A stretch of DNA of 64,000 bases from a virus. Numbering within the stretch: position 1 is the stretch's first letter; each line of letters starts with the position of its first letter. The notes under the pieces were generated by a model. The model searched no databases and had not been told where the DNA came from. It worked only from the letters and a program-made list of their open reading frames with translations. The position numbers and the translations under genes were made by a program. Positions 42,438 to 49,513 of this stretch are shown in pieces. The stretch is from positions 1 through 64,000 of the IMG/VR virus record IMGVR_UViG_3300044733_000695; one strand, written 5' to 3'.

Positions 42438-42954
42438 TGAACTGCCTCGAGGCGGTGGCAAGCTGGTCGTTGTTGTAGTGGCCAGTGACGGCATAGCTAA
42501 CTGCTGGCCGCTGACTCATGCGGAAGAACACCATCTGGCCAATCTTCAGACCGGGCCAGATCGGCAGCGATTGCAGCTGGCGCGCGTTCTTCAGCTCAAG
42601 CGTGAGCGTGCTGTCATGCCAGCCAGGATCGGCATATCCAGCGTGCAGGTTCTCATAGCCCTCCCTGGCGCGGCTCGACTTCAGAAAGAACAGGCCGGCC
42701 ACATCTTCGGGCATGTTGAAGGTCTCGACCGTTTGGGCCAGTACAAACTGACCAGGCACCAACTGATAAGGATGCTCTGGCGTGTACCGGCTGATCTCGA
42801 GCGGGATCATCTGGTGGTTCTGGACCGATTCAAGCATGATCAGGTTGCCAAGCCGCAGGTCCAAGCTGGCTGGATTGATCAGGTCTGGGTCATGGCCCTG
42901 CACCATCCCTTGAGTGGCGATCAGGTCTTCGATTTCGGTGTCGGAGAGAATCAT
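42430..42954 (-). CDS. dcd: dCTP deaminase family protein, phage B
   Basis: The 174-residue protein is nearly identical in its core to 36061-36615: ILSDTEIEDLI, NPASLDLRLGNLIMLESVQ, FFLKSSRAREGYENLHAGYADPGW, TLTLELKNARQLQ, GLKIGQMVFFRMSQ. Same reaction, dCTP to dUTP. It is the best conserved gene between the two phages. Confidence 0.88.
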   Translation of the reverse strand: MILSDTEIEDLIATQGMVQGHDPDLINPASLDLRLGNLIMLESVQNHQMIPLEISRYTPEHPYQLVPGQFVLAQTVETFNMPEDVAGLFFLKSSRAREGYENLHAGYADPGWHDSTLTLELKNARQLQSLPIWPGLKIGQMVFFRMSQRPAVSYAVTGHYNNDQLATASRQFNV

Positions 42955-43232
42955 GGTTTGGTGGTAGCGCGTCTGACGCGGCTCATGGCGTCAGACTTGA
43001 ACTGTTGACAGGCATCTTCAAGGTCCTGCGCCAGCACAGCGGCTGAGCGGAGCATGGTGGCCAGCTTCACCGGCTTAAGGTCGCGCTCGGTCGCGTAACG
43101 GATCGCCTGCCGAAAACCTTGGCTGATGTTGCCGCCGCCAAGTTTGCGGGCAGCTTCGATCTCCTCGCGGCTCATGCGGATGTTGACCGTGAAGTTGCGA
43201 CCGCGCTGCGTTGGTATGCGCGGGCTAGGCAT
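42951..43232 (-). CDS. RHH-type DNA-binding protein, phage B
   Basis: From ATG 43232 the 93-residue protein starts PSPRIPTQRGRNFTVNIRMSREEIEAARKLGGGNISQGFRQAIRYA, almost the same as 36807-37097. The open frame upstream belongs to another gene in another frame. It sits directly upstream of the deaminase, coupled by ATGA, so regulator and enzyme are paired here as they nearly are in phage A. Confidence 0.75.
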   Translation of the reverse strand: MPSPRIPTQRGRNFTVNIRMSREEIEAARKLGGGNISQGFRQAIRYATERDLKPVKLATMLRSAAVLAQDLEDACQQFKSDAMSRVRRATTKP

Positions 43233-43494
43233 TGCCCCACTTGCCAAGCAAGAACTGCCGGCACACATGGATGCACTGCTGCGCGTGTTTGTCAGCCAGA
43301 TGGCTCTCGGTTTCGCCAATCGCCAGCACACACGCGGCATGGAGTTCGGCGTAATCGGTGTCGCGGAAGTTGGCGCCCAGGTCCATGCTGAACTCCTCCC
43401 ACAGGCCGGTATAGGTGCAGCAGGTGCGGCCACTGGCTTGGTAAAGCGCCTCGAGCATGTCGGCGCGTTGCTGATCGAGTTGAACCCGGTTCAT
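43225..43494 (-). CDS. 89-aa early protein with GRTC-TYTGL motif
   Basis: From ATG 43494 the protein (NRVQLDQQRADMLEALYQASGRTCCTYTGLWEEF...ELHAACVLAIGETESHLADKHAQQCIHVCRQFLLGK) shares its first 32 residues with the 50-aa protein at 37325-37477 and has an added helical part with three Cys. Function unknown. Confidence 0.65.
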   Translation of the reverse strand: MNRVQLDQQRADMLEALYQASGRTCCTYTGLWEEFSMDLGANFRDTDYAELHAACVLAIGETESHLADKHAQQCIHVCRQFLLGKWGNA

Positions 43495-43697
43495 TGGTGT
43501 GGGTGCATGGCTTGGCGGATCGTAAGCAGTTCTTCCCGGCGTGCCGAGATGTGCGGGTGACTGGGCAGCCCAGCCAGCTGGTCGAGCCGTGCATCGATCA
43601 AGGCGCACAGCCGCAGCCGTTCTTCGACCTGGCCGGCGTTGAACATGCCCGAATCGCTGATGAGCGCTTCAAGTTTGGCGCGAATGTGGTCGGTCAT
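43491..43697 (-). CDS. Unknown 68-aa helical protein
   Basis: The protein DHIRAKLEALISDSGMFNAGQVEERLRLCALIDARLDQLAGL... is mostly helical with possible coiled-coil character. It is coupled to both neighbours by ATGA overlaps. No family recognised. Confidence 0.6.
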   Translation of the reverse strand: MTDHIRAKLEALISDSGMFNAGQVEERLRLCALIDARLDQLAGLPSHPHISARREELLTIRQAMHPHQ

Positions 43698-43891
43698 CGC
43701 AGGCTCGGGTTCCGCTCTGCAGCGGTCAGTGATGGGTGGTCATCGTCATCGTCTTCCCAGTCGGGCTGAAGCAGCACGCTCAGCACCTGCTGGCCTGGGT
43801 ACAGCTCCATCGCGCTCAGCGCAGCGGTGGCCGCGTTCGGTGCCAGCAGCTCAACCTGATCGATCGCGAGGGTGACGCGGTAGCAGTTCAT
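43694..43891 (-). CDS. Unknown 65-aa protein
   Basis: The protein NCYRVTLAIDQVELLAPNAATAALSAMELYPGQQVLSVLLQPDWEDDDDDHPSL has a beta-helix-beta pattern followed by an acidic run, similar in style to early cyanophage proteins. Coupled on both sides by ATGA. Function unknown. Confidence 0.6.
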   Translation of the reverse strand: MNCYRVTLAIDQVELLAPNAATAALSAMELYPGQQVLSVLLQPDWEDDDDDHPSLTAAERNPSLR

Positions 43892-44106
43892 GCCACCTCC
43901 ACCTCAGAGCCGGGCCAGCGAGCCTGCGCGTATTTGATCGCGTGCCGTTTCGTCTCGGCGCGGGTGATCCATGTCATCGGCTGAGAGCCGGGCTTGAACA
44001 CCAGCAGCCTGAACTCGCGTGTCCGGGCCTTGGGCTTCGGGCGGCTGATGCCGTCGCCGTAGCGGCCCTGCTGCTGGTCATCCCACTGAAGGCAGACGTT
44101 ATCCAT
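43888..44106 (-). CDS. Unknown 72-aa protein
   Basis: From ATG 44106 the protein reads DNVCLQWDDQQQGRYGDGISRPKPKARTREFRLLVFKPGSQPMTWITRAETKRHAIKYAQARWPG. A basic central part and a helix at the end. No family recognised. ATGA overlap with the following gene. Confidence 0.58.
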   Translation of the reverse strand: MDNVCLQWDDQQQGRYGDGISRPKPKARTREFRLLVFKPGSQPMTWITRAETKRHAIKYAQARWPGSEVEVA

Positions 44107-44281
44107 CGATGGTGCGGGCGATGTGTTGCGGGTCGATCCATTCCATCTCGTCCCAGAACGGCAACCAGTCAGTGGCTGCTTTGGCCTTGGCATCCGTCAG
44201 GCTGTACGCCCAGATGCATTCGATCACGTTGGCGTCGCGGATAGTGAAGTAAAAGCGGCGCAGCTCAGGGGCGTCAGTCAT
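44099..44281 (-). CDS. Unknown 60-aa protein
   Basis: From ATG 44281 the protein TDAPELRRFYFTIRDANVIECIWAYSLTDAKAKAATDWLPFWDEMEWID shows strand-helix pattern and the same A-KAKA helix style as its downstream neighbour, so both may be members of one small family. Function unknown. Confidence 0.6.
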   Translation of the reverse strand: MTDAPELRRFYFTIRDANVIECIWAYSLTDAKAKAATDWLPFWDEMEWIDPQHIARTIDG

Positions 44282-44421
44282 GGCTTCAACCCCGGATGGC
44301 ACGCAGGGTGTTGGTGGTGGGCCAGCGTGGCCTGATCGCGGCCGGCAGCGATGCCGATGCCGTAGAGCATGAACATCAGCACAAGCAGGCCGACGCGATT
44401 CCAGAAGCGGTTGGTGATCAT
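44278..44421 (-). CDS. 47-aa membrane protein with HHxHPACH tail, phage B
   Basis: The peptide ITNRFWNRVGLLVLMFMLYGIGIAAGRDQATLAHHQHPACHPGLKP has the same length as the phage A protein at 10056-10199. It shares its N-x-x-x-R/N-x-GL span, GRDQA and HHxHPACHxGLKP. It is coupled by ATGA to both neighbours. The tail would face the periplasm if the N-terminus is inside. Likely metal binding. Confidence 0.75.
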   Translation of the reverse strand: MITNRFWNRVGLLVLMFMLYGIGIAAGRDQATLAHHQHPACHPGLKP

Positions 44422-44612
44422 GATGCGAGCGCCCGGCGGACGCGGTAGCGGGTGAGGTTGAGGCGATCTGCGATCTGCTGCTGGGTGAGACCAGCGCGAC
44501 GCAGGATGAGAACACGGCGATCGGTGGAAGCCGTCAGCCAGTCGATCAGAGCGACCAGCACTAGCAGCGGCAGGATCAGCTTCCAGATCACCAGAGCAGT
44601 GGCGGTGAACAT
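44418..44612 (-). CDS. 64-aa membrane-anchored helix-turn-helix protein, phage B
   Basis: From ATG 44612 the protein has a span (ATALVIWKLILPLLVLVALIDWL) and a helix-turn-helix (RRVLILRRAGLTQQQIADRLNLTRYRVRRALAS). It has the same layout as 39936-40115 in phage A. The 34-base gap upstream separates it from the previous gene. Possibly a membrane-bound transcription factor. Confidence 0.72.
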   Translation of the reverse strand: MFTATALVIWKLILPLLVLVALIDWLTASTDRRVLILRRAGLTQQQIADRLNLTRYRVRRALAS

Positions 44613-44646
44613 GGCGTGGTGGGGTGGGTGAAGAGCCCCGGAGGGC

Positions 44647-44871
44647 TCAGACGACGGCAACCAGGCGGTCCTTGCCCATGCGCTTCTCCCAAGTGGTGCC
44701 GTCGTTGTTGGCGAATTGTGCGATCACCTGAGCCTTTGTCTCCTTGACAAAACCAACGAAGGCGTGGGTGTAACCAAAGTTCCAAATAGTCACGTCGCCG
44801 GCTTGAAGCTGACCGGCGGGTTTGCCTTTGCAGCGGCCGACGGACTGGATCTGAACGGTGGCGGTGGTCAT
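44647..44871 (-). CDS. Unknown 74-aa protein
   Basis: From ATG 44871 the protein TTATVQIQSVGRCKGKPAGQLQAGDVTIWNFGYTHAFVGFVKETKAQVIAQFANNDGTTWEKRMGKDRLVAVV looks like a compact beta barrel (Tudor/SH3-like), with the final strand VAVV. It is the first gene after an 87-base gap on the minus strand, so a promoter probably lies at about 44880-44950. Function unknown. Confidence 0.62.
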   Translation of the reverse strand: MTTATVQIQSVGRCKGKPAGQLQAGDVTIWNFGYTHAFVGFVKETKAQVIAQFANNDGTTWEKRMGKDRLVAVV

Positions 44872-44958
44872 GGTTGGCGGGGTGGGTAGTGGCCTCGTCG
44901 GCCGTGCACACAGTATGGGACACCGCCGGCAGTGCACGCTAGGGGGCTGTAACAGTTC

Positions 44959-45213
44959 TTAATCCGGCGAGTCGGCAAGGCCGCCTGGCGTCACCTCAGC
45001 AGCAAGCTCCACCGGCACCCGCAACACTGGCTTGTTCATGTGATCGTGGCTGTAACCGATGGCGTACCGGCTCACTGGCAGCTCGACCGTGAACCACACA
45101 TGCTTGCACTGGCGGCATTGCCGTTTACGCACCGTCTGGTTCTCATACACGTTGTTGGTGATCACCGCATAGAAGCGGCCGGCACCGCATTGGGGGCATT
45201 TCATGGGCAACAT
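44959..45213 (-). CDS. Zinc-ribbon protein, phage B
   Basis: The 84-residue protein (MKCPQCGAGRFYAVITNNVYENQTVRKRQCRQCKHVWFTVELPV) carries two CxxC pairs, the same fold as 36602-36835. ATG 45213 or 45204 may be used. A GGGGCA-AC-TGCCCC palindrome lies directly before the start and is shared with the divergent gene at 45234. Confidence 0.72.
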   Translation of the reverse strand: MLPMKCPQCGAGRFYAVITNNVYENQTVRKRQCRQCKHVWFTVELPVSRYAIGYSHDHMNKPVLRVPVELAAEVTPGGLADSPD

Positions 45214-45227
45214 GGGGCAACTGCCCC
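45214..45227. promoter_or_regulatory. Palindrome between divergent genes
   Basis: GGGGCAACTGCCCC has perfect 6-base arms and fills most of the 20-base space between the zinc-ribbon gene (minus) and 45234-45449 (plus). It is placed like an operator for both. Confidence 0.45.
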
Positions 45228-45233
45228 GATTCG

Positions 45234-45449
45234 ATGGACTTCGGAAAATGGCTGCAAGTCGAGATCGCCCCTGAGAAGCTGTTCAAGCTGGAAGGCGACT
45301 GCCGGATGCTTGAAGCCAATGGCAAAGCCGGGCAGCTTGCCGCCCAGCTCCTTAGGCAGACCTACCGCCAGCAGGAAATGCTCCAGGCGGCGGTCCATGA
45401 GATCGCACGCCTGGAGCTGATGCTGCTGCATCAGAACACGTCAGCCTGA
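45234..45449 (+). CDS. Unknown 71-aa helical protein
   Basis: The protein (DFGKWLQVEIAPEKLFKLEGDCRMLEANGKAGQLAAQLLRQTYRQQEMLQAAVHEIARLELMLL) is helical with a final coiled-coil-like end. The frame is clean with good codon use though it points against its neighbours, and I have seen similar proteins in cyanophages. It overlaps the gene at 45431 by 19 bases at the 3' ends. Confidence 0.55.
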   Translation: MDFGKWLQVEIAPEKLFKLEGDCRMLEANGKAGQLAAQLLRQTYRQQEMLQAAVHEIARLELMLLHQNTSA

Positions 45450-45796
45450 ACCACCACGCCGCCGGTAGCAGCCGCCAGGCTCTCAGCCGCAGCAGGTGCC
45501 GACTCCTCGATCGCCTTTTGCGTCTTGTAGTCGGGCTCGATCGCCATCGATACATAGGCATCGCCGCCGCTGGCAGGTTCCTTCCGCCAGCCGCTGATCC
45601 GCATCGGGATCTGATCGCGTTCGTTCGGCTTTGCATCCATCAAGTACTTAGCCATCGCATACGCCTGATCGGCCGGCACGCTGATTACGCCGTCATACAT
45701 CGGATAGTTCTTGGACGGGTCGAACCGATCCTTCAGCCGCGCGCGCAGCTTTTCCTCGGTGTTTCTGAACAATGCGCCGTTTGCTTTGAAGGTCAT
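45431..45796 (-). CDS. Unknown early protein at SSB position
   Basis: The 121-residue protein (FKANGALFRNTEEKLRARLKDRFDPSKNYPMYDGVISVPADQAYAMAKYLMDAKPNERDQIPMRISGWRKEPASGGDAYVSMAIEPDYKTQ) lies between the HTH gene and the zinc-ribbon gene, the place of SSB in phage A. No OB-fold motif is obvious, but the beta-rich middle (IPMRISGWRK, AYVSMAIEP) and disordered end (ESAPAAAESLAAATGG) would suit a divergent ssDNA-binding protein. Inference only. Confidence 0.6.
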   Translation of the reverse strand: MTFKANGALFRNTEEKLRARLKDRFDPSKNYPMYDGVISVPADQAYAMAKYLMDAKPNERDQIPMRISGWRKEPASGGDAYVSMAIEPDYKTQKAIEESAPAAAESLAAATGGVVVQADVF

Positions 45797-45799
45797 GGG

Positions 45800-45985
45800 T
45801 TAGTCGTGAGTGATGGTGTTGGCCTGTTCGTAACGCTCCACCTCGGCCAATGGGTAGAGCACGCGCCCTTCGATGCGCGCATAGGCTGGCCCAGTTGCCT
45901 GCCGGCGCCACCTAAGCAGCGTCTGCCGGTGAACTTGCCATCGTGCAGCCAACTGCACATCAGTCAAAAAATCAGAAGAGTTCAT
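45800..45985 (-). CDS. MerR/excisionase-type HTH protein, phage B
   Basis: The 61-residue protein NSSDFLTDVQLAARWQVHRQTLLRWRRQATGPAYARIEGRVLYPLAEVERYE is a helix-turn-helix of the excisionase/MerR fold, with the WxxxRxT-L-WRR-G-GP pattern. It overlaps RecT by 14 bases. Counterpart of 37957-38163. Confidence 0.78.
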   Translation of the reverse strand: MNSSDFLTDVQLAARWQVHRQTLLRWRRQATGPAYARIEGRVLYPLAEVERYEQANTITHD

Positions 45986-46640
45986 CAGTCACCACCTCCA
46001 CGGGTTCGGGCTCAGGCTGAGCGATCGCAGCGTTCAACTGATCCAGGCTGGTCTTCGGCAATTCAGGCTTGACCGTCACCGGCTCAATGTCAACTACTTC
46101 CTCCTGCGTCTGGATGCCGACCAACAACTCAGGGATGTAAAGCCGCCCCCAGAAAGCCGCGGCCCTGTACCTGATCATCAGATCCGGCATGGTCTGCCAC
46201 TTGCTGCCTGATTTCGTTGCCCATCCTTCCTTCTTGGCCATCGCCATCGTGACGGTTGGCCCGCGCAAATCTTTGCCACTGGCCAGCTCGGTGGCGACAC
46301 AGGTGCAGGCCAAAGAGTCGCCCTGACCTGTCACCTCATACTGCAGCGGGCTGAAGCGGCCGCAGCCGTTGATCAGGCCGATGATGAACTGGCTGCTCCA
46401 CGATGGGCGCCCATGGATGATGTGCAGGTTCTGCATCACCTGGAAGGGTGACATCCGCATCCGGTTCGCAATCTCAAGCGCAACCAGGCAATTGGCGAAC
46501 CCTTGCTGTCCTTGAAATTGCGGCGGGATCAACGTGCTGCTAGCCAATGCCTTGGCGATCCGTTGAGCGTCCTCGAAGGCTTGAATGCCCGAGAACACCG
46601 AACCTGCTGGCTGGGTGGTGATCGCTGTGGATTCGGTCAT
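45972..46640 (-). CDS. RecT-like annealing protein, phage B
   Basis: The 222-residue protein (SVFSGIQAFEDAQRIAKALASSTLIPPQFQGQQGFANCLVALEIANRMRMSPFQVMQNLHIIHGRPSWSSQFIIGLINGCG...MPDLMIRYRAAAFWGRLYIPELL) has the phage RecT pattern of the kind seen in many siphoviruses. It differs from the Bet-type protein of phage A, though it does the same job. Ends with acidic residues. Confidence 0.83.
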   Translation of the reverse strand: MTESTAITTQPAGSVFSGIQAFEDAQRIAKALASSTLIPPQFQGQQGFANCLVALEIANRMRMSPFQVMQNLHIIHGRPSWSSQFIIGLINGCGRFSPLQYEVTGQGDSLACTCVATELASGKDLRGPTVTMAMAKKEGWATKSGSKWQTMPDLMIRYRAAAFWGRLYIPELLVGIQTQEEVVDIEPVTVKPELPKTSLDQLNAAIAQPEPEPVEVVTDELF

Positions 46641-46642
46641 GA

Positions 46643-47485
46643 TCAGTAGGTTTCGATTTCAGTGGGTGGTTGCATCGTCGATCCATCCGGCCGCGGCAGC
46701 ATCCATGGCGGCAGGCTGATCGGCTCGATCTGGTCGCTGTAACCAGGCCAGACGTTGCCAGCCTTGCAAGTGGCAAGCACATCCAGATCGCGGGCAGCAG
46801 TCTCGGCGCCGATCGTCACCATTACCGGCGACGCGGCATAAACCGCCACGCAATAGGGCGGACGCTTTTCAACGCAGATAAACAAGAACTGATCAGGTCG
46901 GTGGCCGGTTGCGTGCTCGATGCCGTCCAGATACCAGCTGGCTTGGACGTGATACCGATAAGCGCCGATCGACTTGCGAAACCCTTCGGGGCTGGCATCC
47001 TCGGTCGTCTTCAGGTCAACGATCAGGTTGCCGTCATTGGTCAGCCAGTCGGGGCGGCACTTACAGGCCAGACCCGTCGCCTGATCAGTCCACATGTGGG
47101 TGGTCTCCGCCTTGCCCTGCCAATGAAGCAGCGCCGCTGCTGCTGGATGCGACCACACAGCTTCAGCCATGCGGCTGATCTGCGCGCGATCGTCGGCCGC
47201 GATCAGCTCACGACCGCCAGCTTCAGCCTCGAACTCTGCCCAGGCTTCTTTGCCCGCCTTGGTACGGCGATCGACCTGCGGCGCCGTGACGTAGCGGCTT
47301 TCGAATTGATCCTGCTCGAGCACCAGCGTGTGGATCGCGGTGCCGATACGCATCGCTGCGGTCGGCTCTGGCACCTCCCGCTTTGGGTCGAGGTAGCGCG
47401 CCCAGTAATGCAGCGGGCTGCGGGCCACCAGGTCGAGGTGCGACTTGCTGACCGCTGGGTGGGCGTGATAGGTGGCGTTGTCCAT
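46643..47485 (-). CDS. RecE-like PD-(D/E)XK exonuclease, phage B
   Basis: From ATG 47485 the protein has 280 residues: [105 protein letters not shown]. It is an orthologue of 38890-39684 with all nuclease motifs. The longer upstream frame is excluded because the promoter (47508) lies in it. Confidence 0.87.
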   Translation of the reverse strand: MDNATYHAHPAVSKSHLDLVARSPLHYWARYLDPKREVPEPTAAMRIGTAIHTLVLEQDQFESRYVTAPQVDRRTKAGKEAWAEFEAEAGGRELIAADDRAQISRMAEAVWSHPAAAALLHWQGKAETTHMWTDQATGLACKCRPDWLTNDGNLIVDLKTTEDASPEGFRKSIGAYRYHVQASWYLDGIEHATGHRPDQFLFICVEKRPPYCVAVYAASPVMVTIGAETAARDLDVLATCKAGNVWPGYSDQIEPISLPPWMLPRPDGSTMQPPTEIETY

Positions 47486-47507
47486 GGCGTGACGCAACAA
47501 GCCACAT

Positions 47508-47533
47508 CGTATAGCATCAGCACACACGCTGCA
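47508..47533 (-). promoter_or_regulatory. Promoter of the RecE/RecT operon, phage B
   Basis: On the minus strand TATACG (47508-47513) is a good -10 box. TTGCAG lies 15 bases upstream at about 47529-47534. This is in the 53-base gap between the divergent RecE and helicase genes. Confidence 0.5.
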
Positions 47534-47538
47534 ACAGC

Positions 47539-49182
47539 TTGAACCTCCGCCCCTACCAACACCGCGCGATCGATGATCTCCGCAATGCCTACCGCTCAGG
47601 CGCGCGCGCGCCCCTGCTGGTGGCTCCAACTGGGGCAGGCAAGACCGTCATCTTGGCCGCCATCACCGCGAGTGCCACAGCCCGCGGCCGCAAGGTGCTC
47701 ATCCTTGTGCATCGACGTGAGCTGATCCATCAAGCCAGCAGCAAACTCACAGCCGCCGGCGTCGAGCACGGCATTATCGCCGCTGGCGTTCAACGTGCAG
47801 ATGCAACAGTCCAGGTCGCATCCGTGCAAACGCTCGTCCGCCGGCTCGCCACCACCGACTGGGAGCCGTGCCTGATCATCATCGATGAAGCACACCACGC
47901 CGCGGCTGGCTCCTGGTCGCAGATCATCAGCCACTGGCCTGGTGCGTTGCGCCTGGGCGTCACGGCCACACCTTGCCGCCTTGATGGCCGCGGCCTTGGC
48001 GACACCTTCGATGCGCTCATCGAAGGCCCATCGGTCCAGATGCTCACTTCGGCCGGCTACCTGTCACCCGCGCGGATCTTTGCGCCGCCCATCGTGGCCG
48101 ATCTGTCGCAGCTGCGCCGCCGTGCTGGCGATTACGCCATCGACCAAGCTGCAGACGCCATGACCCGGCCAACGGTGACCGGTGACGCCATCCACCACTA
48201 CCGCAAGCTGGGCGGCGCTCAGCAGGCGATCGCGTTCTGCTGCAATGTCAACCACGCCGTCTCAGTTCGGGACTCATTTGAGACGGCAGGGATCAGCTCA
48301 GCTCTGCTGCTGGGCGAGACAGCCGATCGGGATGCGGTGGTTGCCGCGTTTGCGGCTGGCACCATCCGCGTGCTGGTGACGGTCGACGTCGTCTCAGAGG
48401 GATTCGACATCCCCGCCGCCAGCGTCGCCATCCTGCTAAGGCCGACCCAGTCGCTCGGCCTGTACCTGCAGCAGGTTGGTCGCGTGCTCAGGCCCGCACC
48501 AGGCAAGGACGCCGCGTTGATCCTCGATCACGTCGGTAACGTCACCCGGCACGGCTTTCCTGATGACATCCGCCAGTGGTCGCTCGAGCATGGCGCCAAG
48601 CGCGCAGGTGGCAACGAGCAAGCGCCATCAGTGCGGACATGTTCGCAATGCTTCGCGGCATTCAAGCCGGCACCAATCTGTCCATGCTGTGGCTTTAACT
48701 GTGTGCCTGATACCCACGAAATCCGCGTGGTAGACGGGGAATTAGTAGAAGTCGAAAAACCATGGAAACCTCGCCTAGGAGAAGAAGTGATATGTAATCT
48801 TTTTAGACAACGATATTACTTCGCAGGTATAACCTCAACAGGTCAAGCAAGATTGTCGCTAGATCGCCTTTTCGCTGAAAAAGGAGAGTGTTCAATTCTT
48901 GAGGCAAAATCAGTGATAGACAGGCTTGGACATTTTGCAATTGTTAACGCAGACTTAGAAACATTGAAGCAAGTTGAACCAAGCCATGCGTTAAAAGCCG
49001 CTCGCCGCGAACAAGGCAAAGCCCAAACCCTCCAGCAGCTCATCGCCATCGGCCATGCCCGCAACATGCGCAACCCCGTAGCGTGGGCCAAGCATGTGCT
49101 TTATGCCAGGTCGCTGAAGGATGGCCAACGCCGAAACCACCCTGCAGCAGCAGATACGCCTGGCGGTCGGTTCCCGATCTGA
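47539..49182 (+). CDS. Superfamily 2 helicase with inserted domain, phage B
   Basis: The 547-residue protein has NLRPYQHRAI, VAPTGAGKT (Walker A), IIDEAHH (DEAH), GVTATPCRLDG, VDVVSEGFDIPA, QQVGRVLRP and the zinc knuckle CSQCF...CPCCG. After it, about residues 398-483 (roughly 48730-48990) are a segment absent from the phage A helicase, with KPRLGEEVICNLFRQRYYFAGITSTGQARLSLDRLF and SVIDRLG. The segment is notably AT-rich. The end (REQGKAQTLQQLIAIGHARNMRNPVAWAKHVLYAR) matches phage A again. The start is TTG at 47539. Confidence 0.88.
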   Translation: MNLRPYQHRAIDDLRNAYRSGARAPLLVAPTGAGKTVILAAITASATARGRKVLILVHRRELIHQASSKLTAAGVEHGIIAAGVQRADATVQVASVQTLVRRLATTDWEPCLIIIDEAHHAAAGSWSQIISHWPGALRLGVTATPCRLDGRGLGDTFDALIEGPSVQMLTSAGYLSPARIFAPPIVADLSQLRRRAGDYAIDQAADAMTRPTVTGDAIHHYRKLGGAQQAIAFCCNVNHAVSVRDSFETAGISSALLLGETADRDAVVAAFAAGTIRVLVTVDVVSEGFDIPAASVAILLRPTQSLGLYLQQVGRVLRPAPGKDAALILDHVGNVTRHGFPDDIRQWSLEHGAKRAGGNEQAPSVRTCSQCFAAFKPAPICPCCGFNCVPDTHEIRVVDGELVEVEKPWKPRLGEEVICNLFRQRYYFAGITSTGQARLSLDRLFAEKGECSILEAKSVIDRLGHFAIVNADLETLKQVEPSHALKAARREQGKAQTLQQLIAIGHARNMRNPVAWAKHVLYARSLKDGQRRNHPAAADTPGGRFPI

Positions 49183-49486
49183 CCTGCGCCTGTTCCGCAA
49201 TCAGGTGGGCAGCCTGCCTGACCCGCGCACCGGCAGGCTGGTGACGTTCGGCCTTGCCCGTGGTTCTGCTGATCTGATCGGCTGGCGCACGGTGGTGGTG
49301 ACCCCTGAGATGGTCGGCCAGCGCATCGCCGTGTTCACCAGCATCGAGGTCAAGACTCCCACCGGCCGGCTCAGACCAGAGCAGCAGGCCTGGCTGGGCG
49401 TGGTGCGCGGTGCTGGCGGAATCGCCGGGGTGGCCCGCTCTGTTTCAGATGTTGAAGATCTACTCTCCAACCTGCCAACCTGCTAG
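49121..49486 (+). CDS. VRR-NUC domain nuclease, phage B
   Basis: The 121-residue protein (ANAETTLQQQIRLAVGSRSDLRLFRNQVGSLPD, GLARGSADLIGWRTVVVTPEMVG, SIEVKTPTGRLRPEQQAWLGVVRGAGGIAGVARS) is an orthologue of 39-470 with the E-x-K active site. It overlaps the helicase end by 62 bases. Its final codons contain two copies of the origin-type repeat (TCCAACCT, GCCAACCT). Confidence 0.88.
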   Translation: MANAETTLQQQIRLAVGSRSDLRLFRNQVGSLPDPRTGRLVTFGLARGSADLIGWRTVVVTPEMVGQRIAVFTSIEVKTPTGRLRPEQQAWLGVVRGAGGIAGVARSVSDVEDLLSNLPTC

Positions 49487-49513
49487 CTAAACTTCGGGAC
49501 CCCACAGGTCAGC

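Noticed and set aside
46670-47542. 290-residue open frame on the plus strand across RecE
   Set aside because: The minus strand codes a clear RecE-like nuclease with all motifs, so the plus frame is a shadow.
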